From Chrysopilus asiliformis (taxonomy: Eukaryota > Arthropoda > Insecta > Diptera > Rhagionidae), in contig OZ035961.1 of NCBI GenBank assembly GCA_964034945.1, positions 72,834,310-72,898,309 on the forward strand: DNA of 64,000 bases. Reading direction: 5' to 3'. The position numbers and the translations under genes were made by a program. How positions within the stretch are numbered: the first letter of the stretch is position 1; every line of letters starts with the position of its first letter. The notes beneath the pieces are model-generated. The model searched no databases. It saw only the letters and a program-made list of their open reading frames with translations, and was not told where the DNA came from. Shown here one piece after another: positions 1 to 10,281 of this stretch.

Positions 1-303
1 GTGAAAACTACGCGGGTTCAAAAGTTAACCCAGGGGCACGAAAAATGCTATTTATTGCATGGTTCTGTATCCCTTATGCATCTACCTTAAAACAGCTAGA
101 AGCTGGTATTTAATTTTTTATTTTGTGATAATTTATTTTGTTTTTTGTTGTTTTTAGCTTGTTTTAAAAACTTATAAAAACGATTAAATATACATATATG
201 TACATGTATTTAAAAAAAAATTTCAATTTCTCTAACTCGAAATTCCTCTAACTCGAAACGATTTTGATGGCCGCAGACAATTCGAGTTAGAGGACTTTGA
301 CTG
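1..303 (-). mobile_element. possible end of a pogo/Tigger-like DNA element
   Basis: The segment ends with two copies of a CTCTAACTCGAA-type motif near 230-260 and an inverted copy near 279-303 (AATTCGAGTTAGAGGAC, then TTTGACTG). Read on the minus strand, the edge begins CAGTCAAAGTCCTCTAAC, which resembles pogo/Tigger terminal repeats. The other end lies outside the window and no clean TA duplication is visible, so the family call is an inference. Confidence 0.35.
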
Positions 304-634
304 TGTTAATATTTGCTTGAATCAACATCTTCAAGAGAAAATCGTAGCCAACATAAAGACGACTGCTTTGGAAAATTGTGGAAAACGGCTAAGCTGAAAA
401 CAGTGGTCCTTCGAGCCGGATTCGGCCCCGAAATTTCACGTAAGACCTTTTTCCATTTTTATTGTTATCCCTTTGTGATTGGTTAATGTTCGAAGCTCTG
501 TAATTAAAACGATTGTAACAAATTCATTTCATGACTTAAGTGCAATTTCAATATCGATCAGATCGTGTCTAACTGTATAGTTGAATCATACAATTCGGTT
601 TTGGTCCATGTTAAACAATTTCGGTTTATAATAA

Positions 635-1349
635 GTGCGTTATTTTTGTTTATACGAAAATTCAATTGGTTACATTGAAATGGAAGATCTTTTGCTGTGT
701 CAAGCAACAATGCGGTATCAATTTGCGTCATTTATGGCAAACTACCATAAAACTTCTCCCGAACATCTCACATTGGGTTACTTACGTGCGCGAAAGGAAG
801 GTTTAGAGGCGTTATGGCATTAATTCGATGAAACTCACACACGTATAATGAGTATTGCCCGAATTCACAATGTTGTCCCGGACCACGTGTACTTTAAAGA
901 AAATCATTACGACCAGTTCAAGGAGTATTATTTTGTGTACATGGGATCCCTACAAGATCGTATTCAGGATGTTCTTGCATCAAATACTTCATTCAGTCAG
1001 GAGTCACCCGACGCAAACCGATCCGTGTTGCGAAAGCTCGCTCCAATTAGCAATTTCCAACAATGACATAAAACTTCCCCATATTACATTGCGTACGTTC
1101 AGCGGTAACTACAAGGAATGGACTCCATATCGCGATCTTTTCCAATCTATAATACATTCCAATAAATCACTCTCGAATGTGCAAAAGCTTCATTATTTAA
1201 AAACGAGTGTTTCTGGGGAGGCCAGCGAAATTCTACGTCATTTTTCTGTCACGGACGCAAATTATAGTACCGCTTGGGAAACATTGTGTCGTCGCTTCGA
1301 AAATAAACGGCTTCTAATAAGTTACAGCTATTCTTACAGCCAACAATAA
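635..1349 (+). pseudogene. BEL/Pao gag, N-terminal and DUF1759-like part
   Basis: A methionine near 680 opens a gag-like N-terminus. The frame is interrupted by a stop at about 821-823, resumes in the same frame to about 1060, then continues in another frame into a segment with FSGNYKEWTPYRDLF followed by a conserved helical region (KLHYLKTSVSGEA). This is typical of the DUF1759 gag core of BEL/Pao elements, where it forms the virus-like particle shell of the retrotransposon. One nonsense mutation and one frameshift are needed to explain it. Family assignment is firm; function is lost. Confidence 0.75.
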
Positions 1350-1356
1350 AAGAAGA

Positions 1357-2001
1357 GTGGGAATTGATATTACGAGTTGGGACATTTTCATTATTTTTTT
1401 AATCGTTCAACGTTTACCTACCACTACGCATCACACTTGGGAGCAATCGATCAACAAAAATTCTAATTTACCGACACTAGCAGAATTTTTCTCTTTCTTA
1501 GAATCAAGGTTTAAAACTTTGGAGGTCGTCAATACTTCTAACCCTGATCGAAATCCTGTTCAGCGAAAACTACCGCACAACAGCACATATAAGCAAAGTT
1601 TTCGTAACACGAATAAGGCAGTTTTGTGCAGCATGTGCAAAGGACCTCATCTAGTCCGTTCTTGTACGAAGTTTTTGCAAATGGATGTAGGAAATCGACA
1701 AAACGTCGTTAGAAGCAAAGGTTGGTACTATAATTGTTTGGCGCAAAGTCACGGTGTTAACAAATGTTCTAGCGCCAGAAATAGCATGCGCTACGGGCGT
1801 CGTCATCACACACTCCTGCATCTTGAAACTTTTACAACTGCCAGCACCCTTTCGTTATCTACCAATAGTGTTATGCCCACTAATCAGTCTATTCCTTCCG
1901 TAACATCGCACGATTCCCGAACTTCGTCATCTCGTGATTGCCCAAATAACAATGTTGCGCAACAATCTCGAAGCACCCTTCAGCAGGCCCATCTACTATA
2001 A
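1357..2001 (+). pseudogene. BEL/Pao gag zinc-knuckle region
   Basis: After another frame change, this stretch carries a knuckle array starting CSMCKGPHLVRSC, continuing through a VRSKGWYYNCL segment and ending with HHTLLHLE, the usual layout between gag and protease in BEL/Pao elements. At least one expected cysteine is replaced by tyrosine (WYYNCL), so nucleic-acid binding would be impaired. It overlaps the protease frame at about 1934-2001. Confidence 0.75.
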
Positions 2002-2591
2002 TATACACACTTTATTGACCACCGCCCTCATCGACGTTCAAGCCCCGGATGGATCGAGACATACTCTACGAGCCCTCATCGATTCGGGATCCCAGACTTC
2101 GTTCATTACTACTGAAGCTGTGGCCCAAAGACACAGGCTACCCCGAGCCCCCACTGTCGTGTCAATTACAGGATTAGGTGGGACAAAAACTGGATATTCG
2201 AAATCAGTCATCCATCTCAAGATGTTTTCTCGCATTAACGACTTCAACTTGTCAATTACAGTCGTGCCCTTAAGGACCCTCAGCAATATTCTACCGTCAT
2301 ATAAAAGCTCTAAAAACCGAAAGCAATCTATTTCAACACTTGAAATTAGCGGACCCGTTTTACTATAAGCCTCATGGAATTGAAGCCTTATTGGGTGCCG
2401 ATGTTTTTCCCGATATTATTCAACCTGGGCTATACTCACTTGAAAATTTTGAGTTAATAGTTCAAAAAACTATCCTAGGGTGGATAATTTTAGGGCGATA
2501 CAACACGGAACCGGCTACAATGAAGAACTTTGCAGTCTTCTTCAATCAACAAGCAAAACTTCAAAAAAAATTGGCAATTATAAGAACCTAG
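1934..2591 (+). pseudogene. BEL/Pao aspartyl protease (DUF1758-like)
   Basis: The segment contains ALIDSGSQTSF, the D[ST]G active-site loop of a retroviral-type aspartyl protease, then a flap-like VSITGLGG. The end of the domain (LGADVFPDII and TILGWIILGRY) is in another frame from about 2340, so a frameshift lies near 2330-2345. In living elements this protease cleaves the gag-pol polyprotein. Confidence 0.75.
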
Positions 2592-3560
2592 TTCGACGCA
2601 CATTGAATCTCCAAAGGACGAATATTGTGAGCAGTTCTACGCTAAAACCCACATTTATTCAGAAAGCGGACGCTACACCGTGCGACTTCCATTTCTGCCC
2701 GATCGTGTTCCTCTAGGTTCATCGCGGAATATTGCCGTCAGTCGTTTACACACTTATTCGAAAGAAAATTCGCTCAAAAACCACATCTTCGCGAGGCCTA
2801 CTCGGCAGTCATTCAAGAATATCTTGATTTGGGCCACATGGAGGATGTCAATTCGTCAACTATAGCAAGCATTAATGAACATTTTTACCTTCCATATCAC
2901 CCCGTTTTCAAACTAGATAGTTCGACTACCAAACTTCGCGATGAATTTTACTTCCAGCAAAACTAGCAACGGAATGTCCCTAAATGATATTCTTTTTCTC
3001 GGACCATCCTTACAACAAGATTTACCACAGGTCTTGATCCGTTGGCGAAAACACCGCATAGTATTTGTGGCTGACGTAGAGAAGATGTATCGCCAAATCG
3101 ACGTTCATAACGAGGATCGTGTTTTTCAACGAATAGTTTGGCGGCCAGAAAGTGACTTTCGACTTAAAACAGTAACTTTTGGCGTTCAACCAGCAGCATA
3201 CCTGGCCATTCGCACTCTACGACAGTTGGCTTCCGATGAAAGGAATCAATTTCCAAAAGGGGCAGAAACTGTGTTACACTATACATACGTTGACGACATC
3301 ATGTCAGGGGCTGATAATGTTGAAGAAGCCAGGGACTACAGAACACAAACCGAGTTACTTTCAGAAGCCGGAGGATTTCAGTTGCGCAAATGAGCATCAA
3401 ATTGCTCCTCAGTCATCAGCGATATTCCTGAAGATCGTCTAGCCGCAAAATTGCCGATGGAATTGCAATCTCCAACTAACATAAAAACCCTCGGTCTTCA
3501 GTGGGACCCCATGTTGGACAATCTCTTCTACCAAGTAGATATATTTGAAGAAGAAAATGT
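2592..3560 (+). pseudogene. BEL/Pao reverse transcriptase fragment
   Basis: From about 2660 the frame reads a BEL-type pre-RT linker (RLPFLPDRVPLGSS, then HFYLPYHPVFK near 2880-2910), followed at 2941-3393 by an RT palm. Visible motifs are VADVEKMYRQI (first catalytic aspartate), VTFGVQPAAYLA and YTYVDDIMSG (catalytic YVDD). The C-terminal part (KTLGLQWDP) sits in a third frame at about 3480-3515. Connection, RNase H and integrase regions are absent; the sequence changes character near 3570. Several frameshifts exclude activity. Confidence 0.8.
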
Positions 3561-3570
3561 GTTTACGAAA

Positions 3571-5030
3571 CAATTCTGTGAAAGATTGTGAAGGTAAGCG
3601 AGCCACAATTCTGGAGATGGTGAAGGTAAGCGAGCCAATGGGTCGCTCTCGAGTAGCCACTATTGTGGTGAATAAGGAGTCCATGGTTCCTCTAGCGGAA
3701 ACCGCAGGGGTGATTAGTTATGGCTTCGACTCGATCAATCTGAAGGTCTACTAGAAGGACAAAGAGGAGGCAGAGAAGACTAGTCCGAAAATGCTCGAAA
3801 CAGCAGTAACGGAAACCGCTGCTAACACCTTGAGCCTCAACTCTTTCCAGCTGGAAGATGGCTACCAGTCATTGAGCTCGGGAATGGCTGAGGAACTCAG
3901 AGGTCTTCTTCTGTTGGAGTCGGAGTCAAAAGAAGACACCAACACAACTGTGGTGGAGGTATCTGGGGCCAGTAGTTCTAATGCTGCGGCTACTACAGAT
4001 AAATCTCCACCACTCTAAAATGGCATCCGCCTCCTTACTTCTCCGACTGACTACAGGAGGAGAAGACATCGTGTTGATCCAGGAACCATGGGTGGCGAGT
4101 TTGTGGACTCAACTCACCGGGCTATAAGCTCATATACGATAGGAACAAAGGTAATCCAAGAGCTTGCTTATTGGTAAAACATAACCTTAACGCATTTCTA
4201 CTCCCAACTTACAGCGATAGAGATATGGTTACGATCAAGCTGGAGCTAGCCTCGACCAGCTTCTGGCTAACTTCGACCTATCTCGCCCACGACCAGGAAG
4301 GACCCCTGCCACCGGATGATCTGGGGAGGCTTGTCGCCGACGCTGGTCTACATAAAACCGGGCTTCTTATCGGAGGTGATGTTAACGCGCATCACATAGT
4401 CTGGGGAAGTACGGACATAAACGACAAAGGTGAGTCACTTTTTGAATACATTCTAAGTACTAACCTAAACATCTGTAACGTTGGCAATGAACCCACCTTC
4501 GTTACTACTAACAGACAAGAGGTTCTAGATATTACCTTAGTCTCTGACTCCATCTCCTGCATGGTTAAGGACTGGAGGGTTTCGAAGGAACACTATTTCT
4601 CAGATCATAGATATATTCAATTCGGTATTGACATACAACCCATAACTCAACCGATTTTAGGAATCGAAGAAGGACAAACTGGGGGTTGTATAGAGACACG
4701 TTTAACAGACTGCTGCCTATCGGCGCTCCTAAACCCCACCACAGCTCAGGAAGTGGATTTTATGGTGGAGGACCTAAAAAAGCATTTAATGGAGCAATGG
4801 ACTTATCTTGCCCGGAGAGTAAGCCCAGGGGCAAAAAGAGACCGCTATGGTGGTCCCCGGAGCTTATGACTCCCAGGAAGGAAAGTCGTAGGCGCTTCAA
4901 CAAAGCTAAAAGCACCAGACTGCAGCAGGGTTGGGACTCTTATAAAGGGATTTTGAGAGTCCATGATTATCCTTTTCCTCAAAGTTCCCGAAAAAAATCT
5001 CATCTGGGGGTTTTTGGAAACGCTTAATAG
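3571..5030 (+). mobile_element. non-LTR retrotransposon (R1/I/LOA-like) 5' portion, degenerate
   Basis: A short reading frame ends at 4018 and an ATG follows at 4020, the stop-start layout seen between ORF1 and ORF2 of R1/LOA-type LINEs. The second frame begins with a DIVLIQEPWV motif typical of APE endonuclease N-termini, is broken near 4130, and continues at 4171-4869. Reverse transcriptase is absent; the LINE ends in a repeat and a MITE at about 4950-5050. The sequence at 3571-3790 has no recognised domain. Confidence 0.65.
4171..4869 (+). pseudogene. LINE APE-type endonuclease domain
   Basis: This frame encodes most of an AP-endonuclease-like domain that in LINEs nicks target DNA to prime reverse transcription. 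Visible motifs are TSTYLAHD, GGDVNAHHIVWGS (catalytic D and N), VLDITLVSD and SDHRYIQF (the terminal SDH with catalytic histidine). The neighbouring frame (about 4840-4960) has WWSPELMTPRKESRR, the linker before the RT in R1/I/Jockey-type elements. The start of the domain (about 4020-4130) is in another frame, and no RT follows. Confidence 0.75.
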
Positions 5031-5046
5031 AATTCTGACTTTAATA

Positions 5047-5523
5047 GCCCTATTATGTAAGTCGTGCGGACTCGTCAGTCCGCAGCGACGGTCAAGTCCA
5101 TTCCGCAGTGATTTGGTATTATGTAAGTCCACATGCCGTTTGTGGACTAGACTCTCTGCGATCATATGCGGTGGTTCGCCTTGAACTGTCAAACGTGAGA
5201 AGGATTCGTTTCAGTCGTCACTGATACTTATAGATTTTATTTATTTTTCAAAAATATAGCAATGTTTCCAAGTGTAGCACTTTTTTTCTTTAATGATAAT
5301 AACAACACTGATATGAAAATTATAAAAAAATCAATGATAAGAAAATCAAACAGTCTCTGTTTCTCATAACCTCGAAATGTCACTGGAAAAGGTGAGTCCG
5401 CAGCCAAATAGATGCGGACTTGAAATTGCTTGAAACGCAGATCGTGCGGACTTATATAATACCAAAAAAGTCCGCAGTGGTAGATTTGCCGCAGTACGAG
5501 TCGCGCGACTTTCATATTAGGGC
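5047..5523. mobile_element. Tc1/mariner-type MITE with TA target duplication
   Basis: The element is 477 bp. The left end GCCCTATTATGTAAGTCG pairs with the right end (read on the minus strand GCCCTAATATGAAAGTCG), and the similarity runs about 35 bp inward. TA dinucleotides at 5045-5046 and 5524-5525 flank it. There is no coding capacity. TA duplications plus imperfect terminal inverted repeats suit a Tc1/mariner-mobilised MITE. Confidence 0.7.
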
Positions 5524-5557
5524 TATAAGTCTGTAAGGGTAACGGAAGGTCTTGTAA

Positions 5558-5940
5558 TGCTACATTTACACGAATGACAAATTTGTCATTTTTTTCTTGT
5601 CATTATGTTAATTCCCGTGTAAATGGCATAATTTTTGTAATTTTTTCTGTCAGAAAATGTCAATCTCTCATAAAAGAATGAACTTGTCCATTCTTTTATG
5701 CCAGATTGTCATTCGTACAAACGCAATATTAGTTATGACAACTTTAGTATTCAACTTTTGTCATAACTAATATTGCGTTTGTACGAATGACAATCTGGCA
5801 TAAAAGAATGGACAAGTTCATTCTTTTATGAGAGATTGACATTTTCTGACAGAAAAAATTACAAAAATTATGCCATTTACACGGGAATTAACATAATGAC
5901 AAGAAAAAAATGACAAATTTGTCATTCGTGTAAATGTAGC
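5558..5940. mobile_element. 383-bp near-perfect palindromic MITE, TAA target duplication
   Basis: Arms 5558-5741 and 5758-5940 are near-perfect inverted copies separated by about 16 bp. The termini read TGCTACATTTACACG. TAA at 5555-5557 and 5941-5943 matches the host repeat unit, where a single GTAAGGATA is expected, so it is a real target duplication. A 3-bp TAA duplication points to a PIF/Harbinger-type transposase. Each arm carries an inner palindrome based on AAAGAATG...CATTCTTT. Confidence 0.8.
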
Positions 5941-6491
5941 ATAAGGATACCGTGATTATATATTTCCTCGAACTTTCCGTGATTATATATTTCCTCGAAC
6001 TTTCCGGAAAAAATCTCACCTGGGGGTTTTTAGGGTAGATGAATTCGATTCTGATGTTTAGAAATCGGTAATAACGGAAGATCGCGTTAAAATAACATGA
6101 TTATCCTTTCCTCGAATTTTCCACAAAAAATCTCATCAGGGGGTTTCTGAGTACTCTGAATCAGATTCTGACGTTAAAAAGTCGGTAAGGATAACGGAAG
6201 GTCCCGTACAAACAAGCGAAAGACTTGGGATTTTGGATTTTTTATCATACTAATTAAATACAAAATAAATAAAAATAAAATAAGAAAAATTAAAAAATTG
6301 AAAAAATGGATTAAAAAGGAAGATAATAATTTTTTTGATGCTGTATGTCAGAAATAAAAGCGAAGTAAAGCATATAAAATAAAATGAAATGTTTATCTCG
6401 CGTTTTTTTCTAATACATAGTACGCAAAAGAATAGTTTTTTCCTTTTCAGTGCATTTTTTAAAAAAATTGTTTTTTTTTCAGTTGACTCAC

Positions 6492-6856
6492 TCTTTTGAA
6501 ATCTTTTAACAATATTTGGACAGTATTATCGGACATCGTCAGAAAAATATATGAATTTTCCCATACCACTTTTGATATGCAGATATCGTTTATCAACGCA
6601 GAATATTTAAAATTATGTTGATTAGCCCAAACCTGGAAAAAAAAATATTACCACATATCTTAAAAAGTTATATCAAAAAAACATACAATTGTTTTAAAAA
6701 CTTCATTTTTATTAGTTTGGAAGAGTTTATGAATTGGTGTTACTTTTTCGATAAGACTCCAGAGTTCAATGAAGCTTCCAGATGGATTTTTTGATGCCAC
6801 AATTAGTGAATCTGCATCTTCATGAGCATTCCAGCATAAGTGAGTTATTTTCAAAT
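6492..6856 (-). CDS. MED16: Mediator complex subunit 16, two internal exons
   Basis: Two exons on the minus strand: 6856-6687 (acceptor CTTTTTGCAG, donor GTATGT at 6686-6681) and 6632-6492 (acceptor TTCCAG, donor GTGAGT at 6491-6486). The 54-bp intron between them is phase 0 and typical for flies. The first exon opens with two bases that complete the codon split at the upstream exon end (13479), giving ITHLCWNAHEDADSL and FIELWSLIEKVTPIHKLFQ, which match the propeller region of MED16. The second encodes VWANQHNFKYSALIND and MSDNTVQILLKDF. MED16 belongs to the Mediator tail, which links sequence-specific activators to RNA polymerase II in the nucleus. Coding continues past the donor at 6491, but I could not find the next exon; the repeats at 5.0-6.2 kb and the transposon remains to the left may lie in that intron. 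Confidence 0.8.
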
Positions 6857-7933
6857 CTGCAAAAAGATGCGCCTAATATAAAATGAAAATTCTTTTAAAA
6901 TTAGAGATGCAAACCAGTTTTTTTGACCAAGCCAAAAACCCACTGAACCATTGTAATTTTTGTGAATTAAAACAAAGTCAAGAGCCGAGAAGTTGTCCTA
7001 AGTGGCCCAAAATAAACCAAAACCAAACCACTTTTTAAAGAAGTGCCGTAACCAAACCGAAAACCAGTACTTTTTGGTTCGGTTCACTTAAAATTTTCAC
7101 ATTTGAAAAGTTCTTATCAAAAAGTTGACGTCTCTTATCTTTCGTGATGAATTTTTTAAGAGATCATGCTATTCTGTGTATTGCATTTGAAACTTGCAAA
7201 ATTTGTACCGAGGAGAACTCCAACAGAATTTTGATGTTTAGGGAAGTTATGTAAAATTCAGGCAAATTTGTTTCTTCTTCACCCTTAATGCCACCAGAAA
7301 CGAATTTTTACTTAAGTGTAATGACGTTCAATTTCCATTAAAATTCTTCCAATTAAAATTCTCGATTGCCTGCAACTTGATTTATTTAATGTTCAGCTAA
7401 TTTTATCTTCTTCTGACTAAAACACTGTATTTAACCCTAATTGTTTTTCATTATTAAAATTTTACAAAAATTTAAAAATGATATCGTGTACGTTAAAAAC
7501 TGTCGATTCTGTTTTTATGCACCATTTTTCATATAATTTTCATTTCTAGCTAACAAATATCGTAAATAAATAGGATTTCATTTTTCATTTTATCTAATTT
7601 TTAAATATATGTAGAAGTACCGAAAATTTTGAAATAATTTATGATTAAAATGCAAATGTCGCTGCTCATTCGTGTTAGAACGTTATAAAAGTTGCCATTC
7701 TCTAGAAAATATCAGACCTATACCATAGAAAAATATAGGTACTTAAATAGAACTTTTGCTCAGAACTAAATTTTTGAAATATTTCCCCTAAAATGAGGGG
7801 AAAGTCGCGCTATCTCTTCTTTGCAGCGCGAGCAAATGCCTCTCGGTTCGCATTTGAGAGGGAATGAGAAAATATATGTCATGTTTATAAATGTTGAGAA
7901 CCAATAGTGCCAGATATATATTAATGTTTAGTA

Positions 7934-8487
7934 CAGGGTAGGCCAGAATAGACGCAGGGGTTTGAAGTCTTTATAACTTTTTTTTTATTTTTATTTTTTT
8001 TATTTTGTTTCAGCATTTTGTTAAGAAGACTTGGGCAATTTAAAATGGACCTGTACACAATAGAACAACGAACCGGTGGGCTCAATGGCTCTTTTACGGG
8101 ACATGTTTGGCGGACGCATTATTTCGAAAAGTTGCGATTTCAATTGGCCTCCGCCTTCACCTGATCTAACGACTCCAGATTGTTTCCTTTGGGGATATTT
8201 GAAAGAAAAGGTGTACGTCAACAAGCCAACAACCATCAGCCAATTGAAAACCAACATTCGCAGTGAAATCGAGGCCATAACACGAAAGGTTATGGAAAAT
8301 GTTTCGGAAAGAGCACGGATTTGCGAAGCAGAAAATGACCACCACTTGCGGGATATAATTTTCCATGTTTAGACCAAAAATATTCCCCATCAATCAACTA
8401 CATGTATTTGAAAAAAAATTATAGGTTTCGCTAAAATAAAAAAATTATAAAGAATTCAAACCCCCGCGTCTATTCTGGCCCACCCTG
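7934..8487 (+). mobile_element. mariner-like MITE with transposase C-terminus, copy 1
   Basis: The ends CAGGGTAGGCCAGAATAGACG and its inverse ...CTGGCCCACCCTG are flanked by TA (7932-7933, 8488-8489). The 554-bp element keeps the first ten codons of a transposase (MDLYTIEQRT, from 8045) fused out of frame to its C-terminus at 8076-8372. That part contains the WPPPSPDLTTPDCFLWGYLK catalytic-aspartate block and ends HHLRDIIFHV. The middle, with the DNA-binding and first catalytic residues, is deleted, so it depends on an active relative. A second copy is at 43101-43671. Confidence 0.8.
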
Positions 8488-8670
8488 TACAAGGAAAAAA
8501 ATATTTTTGCAATCCGTAAATGAAGTAAATGTTTTCAGACTTTTTATTTATAAATAGTGTTAACATTACGAAATTTAGTAAAACTCTTCAATACACTTTT
8601 GTTTGTAACTATTTTTTCAATCCAAACCCCTGTACAAATAGTATAAAAAACGCTGGTTTCCAGTTAAAAT

Positions 8671-8714
8671 AAAGAGCATTATAGAGAATTTTCAACTTCT
8701 CTATAATGCTCTTT
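8671..8714. repeat. 18-bp-stem hairpin
   Basis: AAAGAGCATTATAGAGAA (8671-8688) and its exact complement (8697-8714) enclose an 8-nt loop. No coding or element context explains it; it lies between the mariner MITE and the piggyBac derivative within the hAT. Confidence 0.7.
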
Positions 8715-8830
8715 GCAAGAGTGGACAAGAAATATTAACGTTTGGTTATTTTTTGTCCATGATTTGTGTTTCGTTAAGTTGAATAAGAGCGAAATAAAAA
8801 TGTTTTCTGCTCAAGTCATACTTTATTTAA

Positions 8831-9774
8831 CCCACATCCATCGTTTGTATCAATTTGATACAAATTTAGAATATTAATTATTATATTGTTTCAACGTTTC
8901 AATAATTTCAGTTGAATTTTTGGCTACCTTCCTAACTTTTCAAAACATAAAAAAAAACATTTAACAGATGCCGCAAAATGTACCGTTAAGGTTCTAGAAA
9001 ATTTGTAACAAATCCAACGGTGTGTATCATTTTGATACACGTGCCAATTTTGTTATCACCTGCATTGCATTCAGTTGTTTATTGGAGCTTGTTGAATAAT
9101 TCGTTTTTTTTATCAAAAAAAAATAAAAAAATTCATAATGGCTAGTACGTCAAGTGAAGATATATCTGGTAGTGACATTGAAAGTTATCCATATGGAAAT
9201 TATGTACCAAACGAAAGTGATTCAAATGATGAAGATGATTTTGTGGATCAAGAAGCATGAGAACAATCAATTCTAGTACCTGACTCATGGCTTCAATCAA
9301 AAGATACATAAAATCAGTATATAAAGGATGATTGACTACAAAATATCAGGAGAAGTGCTTCTGATATCACTGATCATGGTTTGTATAAATTTGTGTCTTT
9401 CTATGGTGTCATATGTACCTACAAAAAAAAAGTGTTTCTTCTTAGTACATTGCATACTAAGAAAACTATTCGTGATGAAAATGCAAAAAAACCAGAAATT
9501 ATTCACTATTACAATGAAACAAGTGGGTTTTTTGAAGAAAAACTTATGTAAAAAATTCGTATGTCCTAAACATCATTATATTATTTGTGACAAATGTATC
9601 TAATTTTTATATCTATTATATCTTTGTTCGAAAATAAAAAAAGTCTGATGTTATCAATTGACAAAATATAACACCAAATTGTTTTTATAAATCATTTAAT
9701 TGGTCTTTTTCTAACATGTATCAAATTGATACACAGCGTACTATTTGTTCGTTAAAATAAACTATGGATTCGGG
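8831..9774 (+). mobile_element. internally deleted piggyBac element
   Basis: TTAA duplications (8827-8830, 9775-9778) flank termini CCCACATCCATCGTTT and, inverted, CCCGAATCCATAGTTT. A 40-codon frame at 9138-9260 (MASTSSEDISGSDIES, acidic) is a typical piggyBac transposase N-terminus. After frame breaks the C-terminal part follows at about 9440-9603: KKPEIIHYYN in one frame and CKKFVCPKHHYIICDKC, the cysteine-rich C-terminal domain, in another. The catalytic core is missing. Palindromes of the form TGTATCAAATTGATACA occur near both ends and in the interior. Confidence 0.8.
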
Positions 9775-10281
9775 TTAATATTATCCTAACAATGAAATTA
9801 GTTTGCAGAAGGGTAATAGGAGTTTAGTTTCAGTTATTTTTTTTAGTTACGCCATTTTGAAGGTATAAAAGGAGTATAACAAATGTTAGGTTGTATTTTA
9901 GAATAGGATATACAAAAACATCCATTAATTTTAAATTTGGCGCTATTTTTAGTTTTAGTACAAATAAAAGTTATATGGCAATACCATCTATTTGACAGTT
10001 CTCGTGTTTATAATTGAAGCCATAAAAAAATTATAAGGGAACTGATGGAAGTAAATGGATTTCCACACCACCCTGGATGTACCAGAGCTAAAGCTTTGAA
10101 ATAATGCCCAATTTCGGGTATATTTAGCAAGTGTTAAATATGATGGTAGAGACACAGTTCAGGATAAAAAATTATAGCTAGCAGGACTACAGTAATATAA
10201 AGAAAGAGCAAAACTTTTCATAGCACTGGAATATCTTCTTGCATAAAGTTTGCATGATTGATTCTTTAGCTGATTCTCTAC

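Larger units (their letters stand above)
304..3570 (+). mobile_element. BEL/Pao LTR retrotransposon, degenerate gag-pol
   Basis: The order of domains is that of a BEL/Pao polyprotein read 5' to 3': a gag N-terminus, a DUF1759-like gag core, CCHC-type knuckles, a DUF1758-type aspartyl protease and a reverse transcriptase with the YVDD box. At least one nonsense codon and several frame changes split it, so it is dead. It breaks off after the palm region of the RT near 3570, where LINE-like sequence begins. No RNase H, integrase or 3' LTR is visible. The stretch 304-635 is non-coding leader; I could not place a 5' LTR edge or a convincing primer-binding site. Confidence 0.8.
4950..6215. repeat. 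diverged tandem repeat related to the 122-bp family, split by two MITEs
   Basis: Three or more diverged units share ATGATTATCCTTT, a TCTCATC-GGGGGTTTTT stretch, GATTCTGAC and GGTAAGGATAACGGAAGG. They match the core (ACGGAAGGTCCTGTAAGGATA) of the 122-bp repeat seen at 36.8, 40.1, 44.0, 60.9 and 62.9 kb. A TA-flanked MITE (5047-5523) and a TAA-flanked palindrome (5558-5940) interrupt successive units, which lets the insertion points be read exactly. Confidence 0.6.
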
